A stretch of DNA of 64,000 nt from Haloplanus rubicundus (GCF_003342675.1 NZ_CP031148.1:930001-994000); one strand, 5' to 3'; numbered from the stretch's first letter, positions 36,088-45,004 are shown. A program made the numbers and translations. The notes: a model not told the origin generated them from the sequence alone.

Positions 36088-37071
36088 ATGTCGTCGATGA
36101 AGCGGTACGTCCTCGTCCGGAGCCTCCAGACGGTGTTCACGCTGTGGCTGGTGCTCACCGCCCTCTTCGTCATGTTCCGGTCGATGCCCGGCGACTTCAC
36201 CGCCCAGATGGCGGTGGCGGGCGCCAACGAGGAGGCGCTCGCGGCGTTGCGCGCGAAGTGGGGGCTCGACCAGCCGCTCTACGTCCAGTACTGGCGGTAC
36301 ATCTCCAACCTCGCTCAGGGCAACCTCGGCGAGTCGCCGGTCTACCGCGTCCCCGTCTGGGAGTTCGTCAAGATGCGCATCTTCAACACGTTCATCCTCG
36401 TCGCTCCCGCGATGACGTTCACCTACATCCTCGGGGCCTTCATCGGCACGATAGCGGGGAGCAAGCGGGGGAGCCGACTCGAAAAGCTCGGCCTCATCCC
36501 CGTCATCGGCGCGGGCTCCTTCCCGGCCTTCTTCATCTCCATCGTCCTGATCGTGGTGTTCGCCAGCTGGCTCAACCTCTTCCCGACCTCCGGGATGCTG
36601 TCGGCCGGCGGGAGCGACGCCGGGACGTGGTGGGGTCCCTACGTCACGCCCGACTTCGGGATTCACTACGTCCTGCCCTTCGTGGCCGTGGTCTGTCGGT
36701 ATCTGTTCATCCCCTCCCTGATCATGCGAACGAGCGTCGTCGAAGTGATGGGGCAGGACTACACCGAGTATCACCGCCTGACTGGGCTGCCGACCACCAA
36801 GCGCCTCCGCCACGTCGCCAAACACGCCAGCCTGCCGGTGATCACCATCTACCCCGTCTCGCTGGCGCGGGCGCTCGGCGGCCTCGTGCTGGTCGAAACC
36901 GTGTTCAACTGGCCGGGCATCGGCTTCACGCTCGTCGAAGCCGTGCTCGGTCGTGACTACCCGGTCGTCCAGTTCGTGTTCTTCGTCGTCGCCGCCTTCG
37001 TCATCATCTCGAATTTCCTCATCGACCTGCTGTACGGGGTGATCGACCCCCGCATCCGCGTCGAGGACTGA
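36088..37071 (+). CDS. oligopeptide/dipeptide ABC transporter permease (DppB-like)
   Basis: 327 residues with six helices. Family features are the N-terminal MKRYVLVRSLQTVFTLWLVL, VMFRSMPGDF, LRAKWGLDQPLYVQYWRYI, and the coupling loop YTEYHRLTGLPTTKRLRHVA. ETVFNWPGIGFTLVEAV is the closing DppB signature. It lies 114 bp after the DppF gene, a larger gap than elsewhere in the operon; GGAGGTGAG about 10 bp before the ATG could be a ribosome binding site. Confidence 0.93.
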   Translation: MSSMKRYVLVRSLQTVFTLWLVLTALFVMFRSMPGDFTAQMAVAGANEEALAALRAKWGLDQPLYVQYWRYISNLAQGNLGESPVYRVPVWEFVKMRIFNTFILVAPAMTFTYILGAFIGTIAGSKRGSRLEKLGLIPVIGAGSFPAFFISIVLIVVFASWLNLFPTSGMLSAGGSDAGTWWGPYVTPDFGIHYVLPFVAVVCRYLFIPSLIMRTSVVEVMGQDYTEYHRLTGLPTTKRLRHVAKHASLPVITIYPVSLARALGGLVLVETVFNWPGIGFTLVEAVLGRDYPVVQFVFFVVAAFVIISNFLIDLLYGVIDPRIRVED

Positions 37072-37170
37072 CCTCCCTCGATCACGGCATTTAATCACCC
37101 TTTATTATTGGAGCAGTGTGGACTCTTCGCGTCGGTAAGTTTATTCATGTCGGGTTTGGTTCTTCGGTGT

Positions 37171-38988
37171 ATGTCATGCGATAACGACGCGGACGGTGGC
37201 GGGCTCAACCGCCGCTCGGTACTGAAGGCAATCGGCGTTGCGGGCGCGACCGGTCTCGCCGGCTGTGGTGGGCAGTCCGGCGGTGGCGGTGGCGGCGGCG
37301 GTGGCGGTGGCGGCGGTGACCTCGGAGAACGCGTCTCGACGCTCCAGATGGAGTACTGGTCGGACTACGGCGGCTTCACGACCACACAGGAGCAGATGGC
37401 GCCGATCATCTCCAGCGGCGCCGAGGAACTCGGCGTGGGGATGGAAGTCGTCCCGGTGAGCATCACGACCCAGCTCTCCCAGATGGCGAACGACTCCAAC
37501 CGGCAGAACAACATCTCCTTCACCTGGTGGGTGCCCGCGGCCGACCGCCTCGACCCGCAGGAACTGCTGAACAACATGCGGCTGGACTGGGCCGGGGCCA
37601 ACGGGCAGAGCAACTACTCCAACTACGCGGACTGTGAGTACACCCGGCTGCTCCTCGAACAGACGTCCGCGGAGACGGAAGAGGAGCGCCAGCAGGGCAT
37701 GCACGAGGCCATCGCCCGGCTGTCCGAGGACTGCGCCATCGGGAACCTCGCGCCGGTCGCCAACATCGGCGCCTGGCGGACGGACATGGTCGACATGGGC
37801 GGCATCGGCAACGGCGGGATCGCCCGCTCGAACGCCGAGTGGGCGTTCAAATCCAGTACGACGGGGGGCGAGGACCTGATCGTCGCGATCAACCCCATCG
37901 CCACCGAGACGTCGAACTGGCTGACCCACTCCGCCTCGATGCCGGAGGCGATGTGGCAGCACATGATCCACTCGCCGATCCACAAGTACAACGAGAACTT
38001 CGAGCTGACCGAACTGCTCGGCTCCGTCGACGTCGTCGACTCCCAGGAGATCGTCGTCGAACTGTTCGACGACGCGCAGTTCACCAACGGCGACCCCGTC
38101 ACGTCCGAGGACGTGAAGTTCACGTTCGAACAGATCAAGCGCGGCGGCGAGGCCGGCGCGTACCCGGGCGCCGCGCCCGTTCCGTACGACGCCATCGAGA
38201 CGCCCGACGAGAAGACGGTCCGGTTCACCTTCACGGAGCCGTACATCCCCTTCGCCCGCACGACGCTGATGCGGTGGGGCATCCTCCACAAGGCCTCCTT
38301 CGAGGAGGCTGGCGCCATCGAGAACCCCGGCGGCGCCCAGTTCGAGACGCCCATCGTCTCGTCCGGCCCGCTCGAAGTGACGGAGCTCCAGCGTGGTCAG
38401 CGCGTCGTCACCGAACCCCACGACGGGCACCCGACCTACGAGGCCAGCCAGCCGATCATCTTCGAGGCCTACCGCAACGAGGAGACGATGATCACCGCGC
38501 TGGAAGCCGGCGAGTGTATGATCACCCCGGAGATTTCGCCGCCGAACGCCCAGCGCGTCAACAACGAGATCAGCGACGCGCAGGCGGAGTTCGCCGCGAC
38601 CCACACCTCCTACAACCTGCAGTACGTCTGCCACACGGCGCCGTGTAAGTTCCCCGAGTTCCGCAAGGCCATCGACGCCGCCGTGAACCGCCAGAAGATG
38701 ATCGACGTGGCGCTGGCCGGCGAGGTGGAAGCGGAGATGTACCCGACGTACATCTCGAAGAACCACCCGATGTACCCGCCCGAGGACATGCTCTCCGGGT
38801 GGGCCGAGTCGCCACAGGGCAGCCCGGAAGTCGCCCGACAGATGCTCGAAGACGCCGGCTGGGGCTGGGACGGCAACGACAACCTGCACTACCCGCCGGA
38901 CGCGGACCTCGACCCGCTTTGGCCCCAGGGTGAGGTGCCGTCGGCCGAGGACTTCCCCTGCATCGAGGAACTGGGTCTGGACCCGTAG
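37171..38988 (+). CDS. circularly permuted ABC substrate-binding lipoprotein (SBP_bac_5 / DppA family)
   Basis: 605 residues. Tat signal (LNRRSVLKAIG) and lipobox LAGC with Cys32, then a 14-residue Gly linker. Residues ~55-205 match the part that normally ends DppA/OppA: TTQEQMAPIISSGAEELGVG corresponds to the strand-helix after the A-x-x-LL-x-EAG motif, then RLDPQELL, SNYSNYADCEYTRLLLEQ and EEERQQGMHEAIARL. Residues ~234 onward match the normal start: LIVAINPIATETSNWL, VELFDDAQFTNGDPVTSEDV, KFTFEQIK, RKAIDAAVNRQKMIDVAL, and it ends at ARQMLEDAGWGWDG, the usual middle. Each part occurs once, so this is a permutation, not a duplication. The start 37171 gives the tightest signal peptide; ATG 37147 is possible. 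Confidence 0.9.
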   Translation: MSCDNDADGGGLNRRSVLKAIGVAGATGLAGCGGQSGGGGGGGGGGGGGDLGERVSTLQMEYWSDYGGFTTTQEQMAPIISSGAEELGVGMEVVPVSITTQLSQMANDSNRQNNISFTWWVPAADRLDPQELLNNMRLDWAGANGQSNYSNYADCEYTRLLLEQTSAETEEERQQGMHEAIARLSEDCAIGNLAPVANIGAWRTDMVDMGGIGNGGIARSNAEWAFKSSTTGGEDLIVAINPIATETSNWLTHSASMPEAMWQHMIHSPIHKYNENFELTELLGSVDVVDSQEIVVELFDDAQFTNGDPVTSEDVKFTFEQIKRGGEAGAYPGAAPVPYDAIETPDEKTVRFTFTEPYIPFARTTLMRWGILHKASFEEAGAIENPGGAQFETPIVSSGPLEVTELQRGQRVVTEPHDGHPTYEASQPIIFEAYRNEETMITALEAGECMITPEISPPNAQRVNNEISDAQAEFAATHTSYNLQYVCHTAPCKFPEFRKAIDAAVNRQKMIDVALAGEVEAEMYPTYISKNHPMYPPEDMLSGWAESPQGSPEVARQMLEDAGWGWDGNDNLHYPPDADLDPLWPQGEVPSAEDFPCIEELGLDP

Positions 38989-39195
38989 TCGAACCGCCGA
39001 CCACCCGCCGTTTTTCGGCTCGTGTCGTCAGGCCGCAGACCGCCACCCGTGATACGGATTACTGGTCTTGTTGAAATCCTCAATCGATGACAATTCCCAG
39101 TAGCCGTGCTGAATACGGGGCGCTTATGTCGCACACGCTGCGCTCAGCAGTTGAGGCCGCACTTCTCGATCATAGGTCGGGGCTTGTCTAAACAC
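38989..39195. other. intergenic region with a partial repeat copy
   Basis: 207 bp between the convergent ends of the binding-protein gene and the histidine kinase gene. It holds a partial dispersed-element end, TGATACGGATTACTG (39051-39065). Composition changes here from GC-rich to more AT-rich. No gene is visible. Confidence 0.6.
39051..39065 (+). repeat. partial copy of the dispersed palindromic element
   Basis: TGATACGGATTACTG matches the outer terminus of the full copies (ATACGGATTACTG is the exact right end of the 42864 copy on the other strand). The central arms are missing. Confidence 0.5.
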
Positions 39196-40665
39196 TCACA
39201 CGAACTCTCCCTGTTGCGCCATCTCGAATTCAAACTGTGCTCCACCATCAGTTCCATCGGTTACAGACAGCTCCCAGCCGTGGGCTTCCACGATTCGTTT
39301 TACGATGGTCAACCCGAAACCGGTACCACCCTGTGCCGACGAATGCCCCGGTTCGAACACCTCGTCACGCTTTTCGACTGGAATTCCTGGCCCATTGTCC
39401 TCGACGTAGATCCCCCGTTCGTCGTGGCAGCCGACGCGAACGGTCACGTCGGATCCACCGTGTTCAACAGCGTTCCGGAACAGATTTTCGAACACGTGCC
39501 GTAGTCGGTTGGGATCGCCTTGGAAGGTCATTTCGTCGATGATCTCGATGGTTGCGTCGTCCGTGTCTACTGTCGCCCAGCACTTCCCGACGAGGTCCGT
39601 CAAACTGATCGACTCGGTTTCGCATATCGTGTCGCCTTGGCGAGCAAGCGTCAACGTGTCCTCGACGATCGCCTCCATCCGGTCGAGCGCCTGCAGGAGT
39701 GGATCGAGATGACTGCTTTCTGCCTGCTCGGCAAGGAGCGTGGCACGACCCTGTGCGACGTTGAGCGGATTGCGTAAATCGTGAGAAATAACGCTCGCAA
39801 ACTCCTCTAGGCGCTCGTTCTGCCGGCGTAATTGTCGCTCCCGTTCGACGCGTTCAGTCACGTTCCGAGTGACCCCAACGAGGCGAGTTATCTCACCCTC
39901 AGAGATGACCGGCGCAAGCTTCGTCTGCCAGAAGCGTGCTCCTTCGCCGACCCGGAGTTCCTCTTGATACGAGATCGGTTCGCCAGCGTTGACACAGCGG
40001 TGATAGTTCGCTTCTAACTCAGCTCCCTGTTTTTCACCGAACACGGTTCGTGGTGTCTGGCCCTGCACTTCCTCGGTTGTAATGCCAGTCTGGCGCTCGT
40101 AGGAGGGACTGAGACGTTCAAACTCGAATCGGACACTATCCCCATTTTCCTCGACATTGATGAGAAAGATGGCGTCCTCAACGCTGTTTAAGAGGGCTTC
40201 GTACTCTTCGGCGAGCTCTCGGGCTTCGAGCTCGTACTCCTTTCGCTCGGTGACGTCTCGACTGCTAAGGAGAATCCCATCGATGATGTCGTCGCCGAGT
40301 CGATTCCGCATCGTGGCCTCGATCCAGCGCCACGAGCCGTCGGCGTGGCGGAATCGGACTTCGACAGTCTCGGATTCAGACGGGTTCGAGAGAACGGTCT
40401 CCAGCGCGTCGGCGTTTCGTTCCCGGTCCTCGGGATGGACGAACTCGAATCCCTCGTGGCCAACCACTTCGTCGGGATCGTAGCCGAGAATCCGTGTGAG
40501 GGCCGGACTGACGTAGGTTATCGTCCCGTCGGTATCGACGACTGTTGCGAGATCATCTACCTCCTCAACGAGCGTCCGATACCAGTCAGCCCCGTGTTTA
40601 CTGGTTTCTCGGAGAGCCGTATCGTCTTCCATTGGTCGTACTGGGTCCAGTGCACGTGTATACAT
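39196..40665 (-). CDS. PAS-domain sensor histidine kinase
   Basis: 489 residues from ATG 40665, or 478 from ATG 40632. Two PAS domains (VDDLATVVDTDGTITYVSPA, then YEALLNSVEDAIFLINVEE) are followed by the phospho-acceptor helix FASVISHDLRNPLNVAQG with His. The ATPase domain has the N box ENLFRNAVEHGG, the G1 box YVEDNGPGIP and the G2 box GGTGFGLTIVKRIVE. No transmembrane segment, so it is a cytoplasmic sensor. It has no adjacent response regulator, which is common in haloarchaea. Codon use is less GC-biased than in neighbouring genes. Confidence 0.92.
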   Translation of the reverse strand: MYTRALDPVRPMEDDTALRETSKHGADWYRTLVEEVDDLATVVDTDGTITYVSPALTRILGYDPDEVVGHEGFEFVHPEDRERNADALETVLSNPSESETVEVRFRHADGSWRWIEATMRNRLGDDIIDGILLSSRDVTERKEYELEARELAEEYEALLNSVEDAIFLINVEENGDSVRFEFERLSPSYERQTGITTEEVQGQTPRTVFGEKQGAELEANYHRCVNAGEPISYQEELRVGEGARFWQTKLAPVISEGEITRLVGVTRNVTERVERERQLRRQNERLEEFASVISHDLRNPLNVAQGRATLLAEQAESSHLDPLLQALDRMEAIVEDTLTLARQGDTICETESISLTDLVGKCWATVDTDDATIEIIDEMTFQGDPNRLRHVFENLFRNAVEHGGSDVTVRVGCHDERGIYVEDNGPGIPVEKRDEVFEPGHSSAQGGTGFGLTIVKRIVEAHGWELSVTDGTDGGAQFEFEMAQQGEFV

Positions 40666-40708
40666 TTTGAACTCGTGCGCTATCTTCAGTGGAAGCAGCA
40701 CCCTTTGT

Positions 40709-40719
40709 ACTATATATGG
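40709..40719 (-). promoter_or_regulatory. putative TATA element of the histidine kinase gene
   Basis: ACTATATATGG on the plus strand gives CCATATATAGT on the minus strand, about 45-55 bp before ATG 40665, in a strongly AT-rich pocket. Confidence 0.5.
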
Positions 40720-40889
40720 GTGTAGTTACCAAGATTTTGCTGAGTACATCCTCTCATCTTGTACGCCGCTTCTGACACGGAATAGAGAGGTCAATACGAT
40801 CGTGAAGGATCGAGGGCACGATCTCGACAGCGACGGCTTGTGCAGGGAATCAAAGTATTCATCGGCTATGGAGAGAATAGGTTCTCCTG

Positions 40890-41222
40890 ATGAACCACGT
40901 TTCGACGAGCGACTTAGTCGACCAACTCGAACAGGAAAACACGAACTACTTGGAAGTACTGAGCAAGGACGCGCTGAGCGTCGAACTTGCACAGTACCCC
41001 AATCCCGAGCCAAAGACGGCCCACAAAACCGACGAACTCTACTTCATCATCTCCGGATCGGGGATGGTCCACGTTGAAGATGAGCGGTATGCTGTCGACG
41101 AGGGTGACGTAGTCTACGTGGAACAGGGAGCCGAACACGACTTTTTCGACATCGAGGACGAAATCACGGCCCTCGTCGTCTTTGCGAGTGCGGAAGACTC
41201 CGTCCTCGGCCAAGGTCTCTGA
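40890..41222 (+). CDS. cupin-domain protein
   Basis: 110 residues. Conserved cupin pattern: the first motif is altered, with THKTDE-like sequence TAHKTDELYFIISGSG, and the second motif is GDVVYVEQGAEHDFFD. One His in each motif (AHKTDE and EHDF) plus the Glu suits a mononuclear metal site. Small single-domain cupins often act as isomerases, dioxygenases or regulators; nothing indicates which. It is in the lower-GC patch with the histidine kinase, but on the opposite strand. Confidence 0.86.
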   Translation: MNHVSTSDLVDQLEQENTNYLEVLSKDALSVELAQYPNPEPKTAHKTDELYFIISGSGMVHVEDERYAVDEGDVVYVEQGAEHDFFDIEDEITALVVFASAEDSVLGQGL

Positions 41223-41277
41223 AGATCTAATCTGCTCCCGCGAACAACTGCCGAACTCAGTCTCTGCACCGGGCACA

Positions 41278-41352
41278 CCGTTACTGTAACTGTATTCCGG
41301 TAGTTCGCCGGCCGTCTCGGCGAACCACCGGTACTGACTTACAATGACCGTA
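41278..41352. repeat. dispersed palindromic element, copy 2
   Basis: Inner arms CCGGTAGTTCGCCG (41297-41310) and CGGCGAACCACCGG (41318-41331) pair with one mismatch. Flanks TTACTGTAACTGTATT and GTACTGACTTACAATG are the same as in copies 3 and 4. Located between the cupin and amidase genes; an ATG (41344) inside it is in frame with the amidase but is unlikely to be its start. Confidence 0.85.
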
Positions 41353-41364
41353 CGAGGCGTAGCC

Positions 41365-42864
41365 ATGCGACACCTCACCGCGGACGAACTGGTGACGCTC
41401 GGCGAGCGGTTCGGCATCGACGTCGACGCCGACCGGGCGGCCGACCTCACGGGGACGGTCAACGCGATGCTCGACGACCTAGACGCCCTCGACGACCTCG
41501 CCATCGTCGAAGACGCGCCCTCGCCGACGGGCGCCGACCCCGGGGCGCGCACCTGGGCTGACCCGACCGACGACCCTCACGGCGCCGTCGCGGCCGACTG
41601 TTCGGTCCCGCCGTCGGCGACCGGTCACCTCGACGGGACGGCCGTCGGGATCAAGGACGTCATCGCCGTCGCCGGTGTCCCGATGCGCTGTGGGTCGGCG
41701 ACGATGCGGGGGTTCGTCCCCACGACGGACGCGACGGTCGTCGACCGACTACGGGCGGCCGGCGCCGCCATCACGGCCAAGACGGCCTGCGACGAGTTCG
41801 CGGGGAGCGCCCGCGGGACGACCGGCCACGGCGCGCCCATCACCAACCCGCACGACGACGGGCGGACGGCCGGCGGCTCCTCCGGCGGGAGCGCCGCCGC
41901 GGTGGCGAGCGGGCGGGTCGACGCCGCCCTCGGCACCGACACCGGCGGCTCCGTCCGCATCCCCGCGTCGTTCTGTGGCGTCGTCGGCTACAAGCCGACC
42001 TACGGGCTCGTCCCGCTGACCGGCGTCGTCGAGAACACGTACACGCAGGACCACGTCGGGACGTTCACGAACACGCTCGACGACGCGGCGGCGCTCGTCG
42101 CCGCGATGGCGGGGGCGGACGAGTCGGACCCCGCGAGTCTGGCGGCGGCCGGCCGTCCGGGGTACCGCGTCGGCGGCTACCGCGACGCCGTCGCCAATCC
42201 GCCCGCCCCGGCCGACCTCCGGATCGGCGTCCTCGCCGAGGGGACGGGCGAGGGGGTCGCCGACCGGGTCGAGGAGCGGACGGACGCCGCCGTCGACGCC
42301 CTCGAAGACGCCGGCGCCGACGTTCGGACCGTCTCGGTCCCGTCGTTCCACGACGCCCGGCCGATCAAGAACGCGCTGAGTTTCACCGAACTCGCGACCC
42401 ACTGGCGGGACGGCGCCGCGCCGTACCGCCGCGGCGGCGTCGACGAGACGCTCCAGACCGGGTTCGCGCGGGCACGGGCTGCGGCCAGCGGCGAGTTGAG
42501 CGACTTCTATACGAGCAAACTCCTCGCGGGCGCGCAGGTGGTCGACGCCCACGACGGCCGGCCGTACGTCCGCGCGCAGGCCGCCCGCGAGCGGCTCCGG
42601 GAGGCCTTCGAGGACGCGCTCGACGGCGTCGACGCCCTTCTCCTGCCGACGATGCCGGACGTGGCGCCGCGGATCGATTCGGTCGGCGAGTGGGCGTACG
42701 ACTACGCCCGGAACACGCGCGCTGCGAACGTCACCCGCCTCCCCGCGGTGACGGTGCCGAACGGCACCGCGGCGGGACTCCCGGTCGGCCTGCAGTTGCT
42801 GGGTTCGGCGTTCGACGACGCCCGTCTCCTCTCGGTCGCGGCGGGCGTCGTGGCGACGGTCTGA
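41365..42864 (+). CDS. amidase (amidase signature family)
   Basis: 499 residues. The amidase signature with the Ser-cis-Ser-Lys triad is clear: catalytic Lys in VGIKDVIAVAGV, the Ser-rich GGSSGGSAAAVASGRVDAAL with cis-Ser, and the nucleophile Ser in TDTGGSVRIPASF. The N-terminal 70 residues form a helical cap. It hydrolyses a small amide of unknown structure; GatA is unlikely because there are no gatB/gatC neighbours. Copies of the dispersed repeat lie immediately before and after the gene. Confidence 0.92.
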   Translation: MRHLTADELVTLGERFGIDVDADRAADLTGTVNAMLDDLDALDDLAIVEDAPSPTGADPGARTWADPTDDPHGAVAADCSVPPSATGHLDGTAVGIKDVIAVAGVPMRCGSATMRGFVPTTDATVVDRLRAAGAAITAKTACDEFAGSARGTTGHGAPITNPHDDGRTAGGSSGGSAAAVASGRVDAALGTDTGGSVRIPASFCGVVGYKPTYGLVPLTGVVENTYTQDHVGTFTNTLDDAAALVAAMAGADESDPASLAAAGRPGYRVGGYRDAVANPPAPADLRIGVLAEGTGEGVADRVEERTDAAVDALEDAGADVRTVSVPSFHDARPIKNALSFTELATHWRDGAAPYRRGGVDETLQTGFARARAAASGELSDFYTSKLLAGAQVVDAHDGRPYVRAQAARERLREAFEDALDGVDALLLPTMPDVAPRIDSVGEWAYDYARNTRAANVTRLPAVTVPNGTAAGLPVGLQLLGSAFDDARLLSVAAGVVATV

Positions 42865-42943
42865 ACGGTTTATTGTAAGTCAGTGCCGGTGGTTCGCCAG
42901 AACGGCCGGCGAACCACCGGGACACAGTTACAGTAATCCGTAT
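42864..42943. repeat. dispersed palindromic element, copy 3
   Basis: Perfect 13-bp inner arms CCGGTGGTTCGCC (42886-42898) and GGCGAACCACCGG (42908-42920) with a 9-base loop. Flanking blocks are ACGGTTTATTGTAAGTCAGT on the left and ACAGTTACAGTAATCCGTAT on the right; these are partial inverted repeats of each other. It begins at the last base of the amidase stop codon. Confidence 0.88.
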
Positions 42944-42982
42944 GAGCGCACCATTTATACGCCCGAACGGGCTGGTGACGGT

Positions 42983-43678
42983 ATGTCCTCAACCGACGCC
43001 GTCGAGCAACTCATCGAGCGCGACGTGTTCGAACCCGTCGACTCCGACGGCCTGCGCCCCACCGAGTCGTTCCGGGAGGCGGTCGACCGGCACCGGCGGA
43101 CGCTGGCGGAGCGCGACCCCGACGAGCGGAGCGCGGCCGTCGCGGAACTCGCCGACGATCCGGAGACGACGGACACCTTCGAGGCGGCTGCGGTCACCGA
43201 TCCGGACTTCCTCGCGCGCTACGTCGCCCTCCGGAACCGGACGGACGACCTCTCGCCGGCGCAGGCGCTCACGCTCACGGTCGTGATCGGACAGTTCGAG
43301 TCGGGGACGCCCCGCGCCGACGGCGCGCCCGAGGCGTTTCTCGCCGTCGACGGCGAGGACCTCGTCCGCCTCGTCAAGCTTCACGAGCGCTGTGTCGTGT
43401 ACGCCTGGCGCGAGGACTGCCCGCCCTGTGACGCGATCCGGTCGGACTTCGACGAGTTGTTCGGCGACGAACCGCCGGGCGATCTACTCCTGTTGGCGGT
43501 GTACGGCCCGGACTGCCCCCGGCTGCTGGACCGGGAGTTCGACGTGAGCGGCGCGCCGACGACCCTGTTTACGCTCGACGGCCGCGTCGACTCGCGGTTC
43601 GTCGGCGCGCCGTCGACGGAGGGACTCGAAACCGAAATCGAGACGCTCCGCGAGCGGACGCCGCCGTCGGCGGAGTGA
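42983..43678 (+). CDS. thioredoxin-like protein with helical N-terminal extension
   Basis: 231 residues. The N-terminal 120 residues are helical and acidic; the C-terminal domain has a thioredoxin active site CPPCDAI after VYAWREDC, and a cis-proline-like SGAPTTLF. No signal peptide. The family is haloarchaeal and uncharacterised to my knowledge. It may keep cytosolic proteins reduced. It lies in the block delimited by repeat copies 3 and 4, together with the M20 hydrolase gene. Confidence 0.85.
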   Translation: MSSTDAVEQLIERDVFEPVDSDGLRPTESFREAVDRHRRTLAERDPDERSAAVAELADDPETTDTFEAAAVTDPDFLARYVALRNRTDDLSPAQALTLTVVIGQFESGTPRADGAPEAFLAVDGEDLVRLVKLHERCVVYAWREDCPPCDAIRSDFDELFGDEPPGDLLLLAVYGPDCPRLLDREFDVSGAPTTLFTLDGRVDSRFVGAPSTEGLETEIETLRERTPPSAE

Positions 43679-43764
43679 GCGGGGTCGTCGGAGTCGTTCG
43701 CCGGGATCGACGCGCACCCCCCCCCACCGTGGGCATTTAATTCCCCGTCGGTCGTTGGTCGGCT

Positions 43765-45003
43765 ATGCGTATCGACATCGACCGCGACCGACTCGTCGAG
43801 ACGATGGAAGAACAGGCGGCCATCGGTGGGACGGACGGTGGCGGCCTCCATCGGCTCACCCTCTCCGACGCCGACGCGGAGGCCCGCGACTGGTTCGCCG
43901 ACTGCGCCGACGAGATGGGGATGGACCTCCGGGTCGACGCCTTCGGCAACATGTTCGCCCGGCGCGAGGGCGCCGACCCCGACGCCGAACCGGTACTCGT
44001 GGGATCGCACCTCGACTCCCAGCCCTACGGCGGCATCTTCGACGGCGCGCTCGGCGTGGTCGCCGCCATCGAGTTCGTCCGGACGCTCGACGACGACGGC
44101 ATCGAGACCGAGCGACCGGTCGAGGTGGTCAACTGGACCAACGAGGAGGGGTCGCGGTTCCCGCCGGCGATGCAGGGCAGCGGCGTCTGGGCCGGCGCTC
44201 ACGACATCGAGGCGGAGTACGAGAAGACCGACGCCGACGGCGTTCGACTGGTGGACGAACTCGAACGGATCGGCTACCGGGGTGACGAACCGGCCGAACC
44301 CCGCGAGCCGTACCACGCGTACCTCGAACTCCACCCGGAACAGGGGCCGTTTCTGGAGGAGACGGGCGCGGACGTGGGCATCGTCACCGGCATCGTCGGC
44401 CTGCGGTGGGCGGAAGTGACCTTCGAGGGGCAGGCCAACCACTCGGGGACGACGCCGATGCGCTACCGCGACGACGCGCTGGTCGCGGCGTCGGACGTGG
44501 TGACGGCGATCCGACGGCTCCCGGGTTCCCTCGGGGAGCGCACCGTCGCCACCGTCGGCTCCCTGACCGTCGAACCGAACTCGGTCAACATCGTCCCCGA
44601 GACGGTGCAGTTCACGACGGACATCCGCGACCCCGACGAGTCGACCCTCGACCGCGGCGTCGAGCGGATGGAGGCCGAAGTCGCGGCGGCCGCCGAGCGC
44701 GAGGGCGTCGACTACGACATCGAACACACGATGCGGGCGGCGAGCGTCGACTTCCCCGACCGCCCGGTCGAGGCCGTCGCGGACGCGGTCGACGACCTGG
44801 GCTACGACGGTCGCCGGATGGTGAGCGGCGCCGGCCACGACGCCACCCACACCGCGTCGGTCTGTGATACGGCCATGGTCTTCTCGGTCAGCGAGGACGG
44901 CAAGAGCCACACCGAAGACGAGTTCACGAGCTGGGCGGACTGCTACAGCTCGGCGTCCGTGCTGGCGAACGCGGCTCTCGACCTCGCCGGGCGCGTCGAC
45001 TGA
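43765..45003 (+). CDS. M20-family Zn-dependent hydrolase (N-carbamoyl-L-amino acid or allantoate amidohydrolase type)
   Basis: 412 residues. Motifs of the AmaB/HyuC/AllC group: VGSHLDSQPYGGIFDGALGV (metal-binding His, Asp), VVNWTNEEGSRFPPAMQGS (metal-binding Glus), YLELHPEQGPFLEE, VTFEGQANHSGTTPM (dimerisation His) and SGAGHDATHTASVC for the last zinc ligand. The exact carbamoyl substrate cannot be read from sequence. With the amidase and the ABC importer it may form a nitrogen-scavenging set, though each lies in a separate transcription unit. Confidence 0.93.
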   Translation: MRIDIDRDRLVETMEEQAAIGGTDGGGLHRLTLSDADAEARDWFADCADEMGMDLRVDAFGNMFARREGADPDAEPVLVGSHLDSQPYGGIFDGALGVVAAIEFVRTLDDDGIETERPVEVVNWTNEEGSRFPPAMQGSGVWAGAHDIEAEYEKTDADGVRLVDELERIGYRGDEPAEPREPYHAYLELHPEQGPFLEETGADVGIVTGIVGLRWAEVTFEGQANHSGTTPMRYRDDALVAASDVVTAIRRLPGSLGERTVATVGSLTVEPNSVNIVPETVQFTTDIRDPDESTLDRGVERMEAEVAAAAEREGVDYDIEHTMRAASVDFPDRPVEAVADAVDDLGYDGRRMVSGAGHDATHTASVCDTAMVFSVSEDGKSHTEDEFTSWADCYSSASVLANAALDLAGRVD

Positions 45004-45004
45004 G

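Noticed and set aside
34402-37098. 898-residue open frame on the minus strand under the ABC importer genes
   Set aside because: Antisense to three genes with complete ABC motifs; composition (Asp, His, Arg, Val repeats) is typical of a shadow frame.
37270-37320. GGCGGT-type tandem repeat
   Set aside because: It encodes the Gly linker behind the lipobox in the binding protein; simple coding repetition, not a CRISPR or satellite.
40890-41222. cupin gene as antitoxin or part of a two-component system with the kinase
   Set aside because: It is on the opposite strand, has no operon link, and cupin features are metal-site like; no evidence for regulation.
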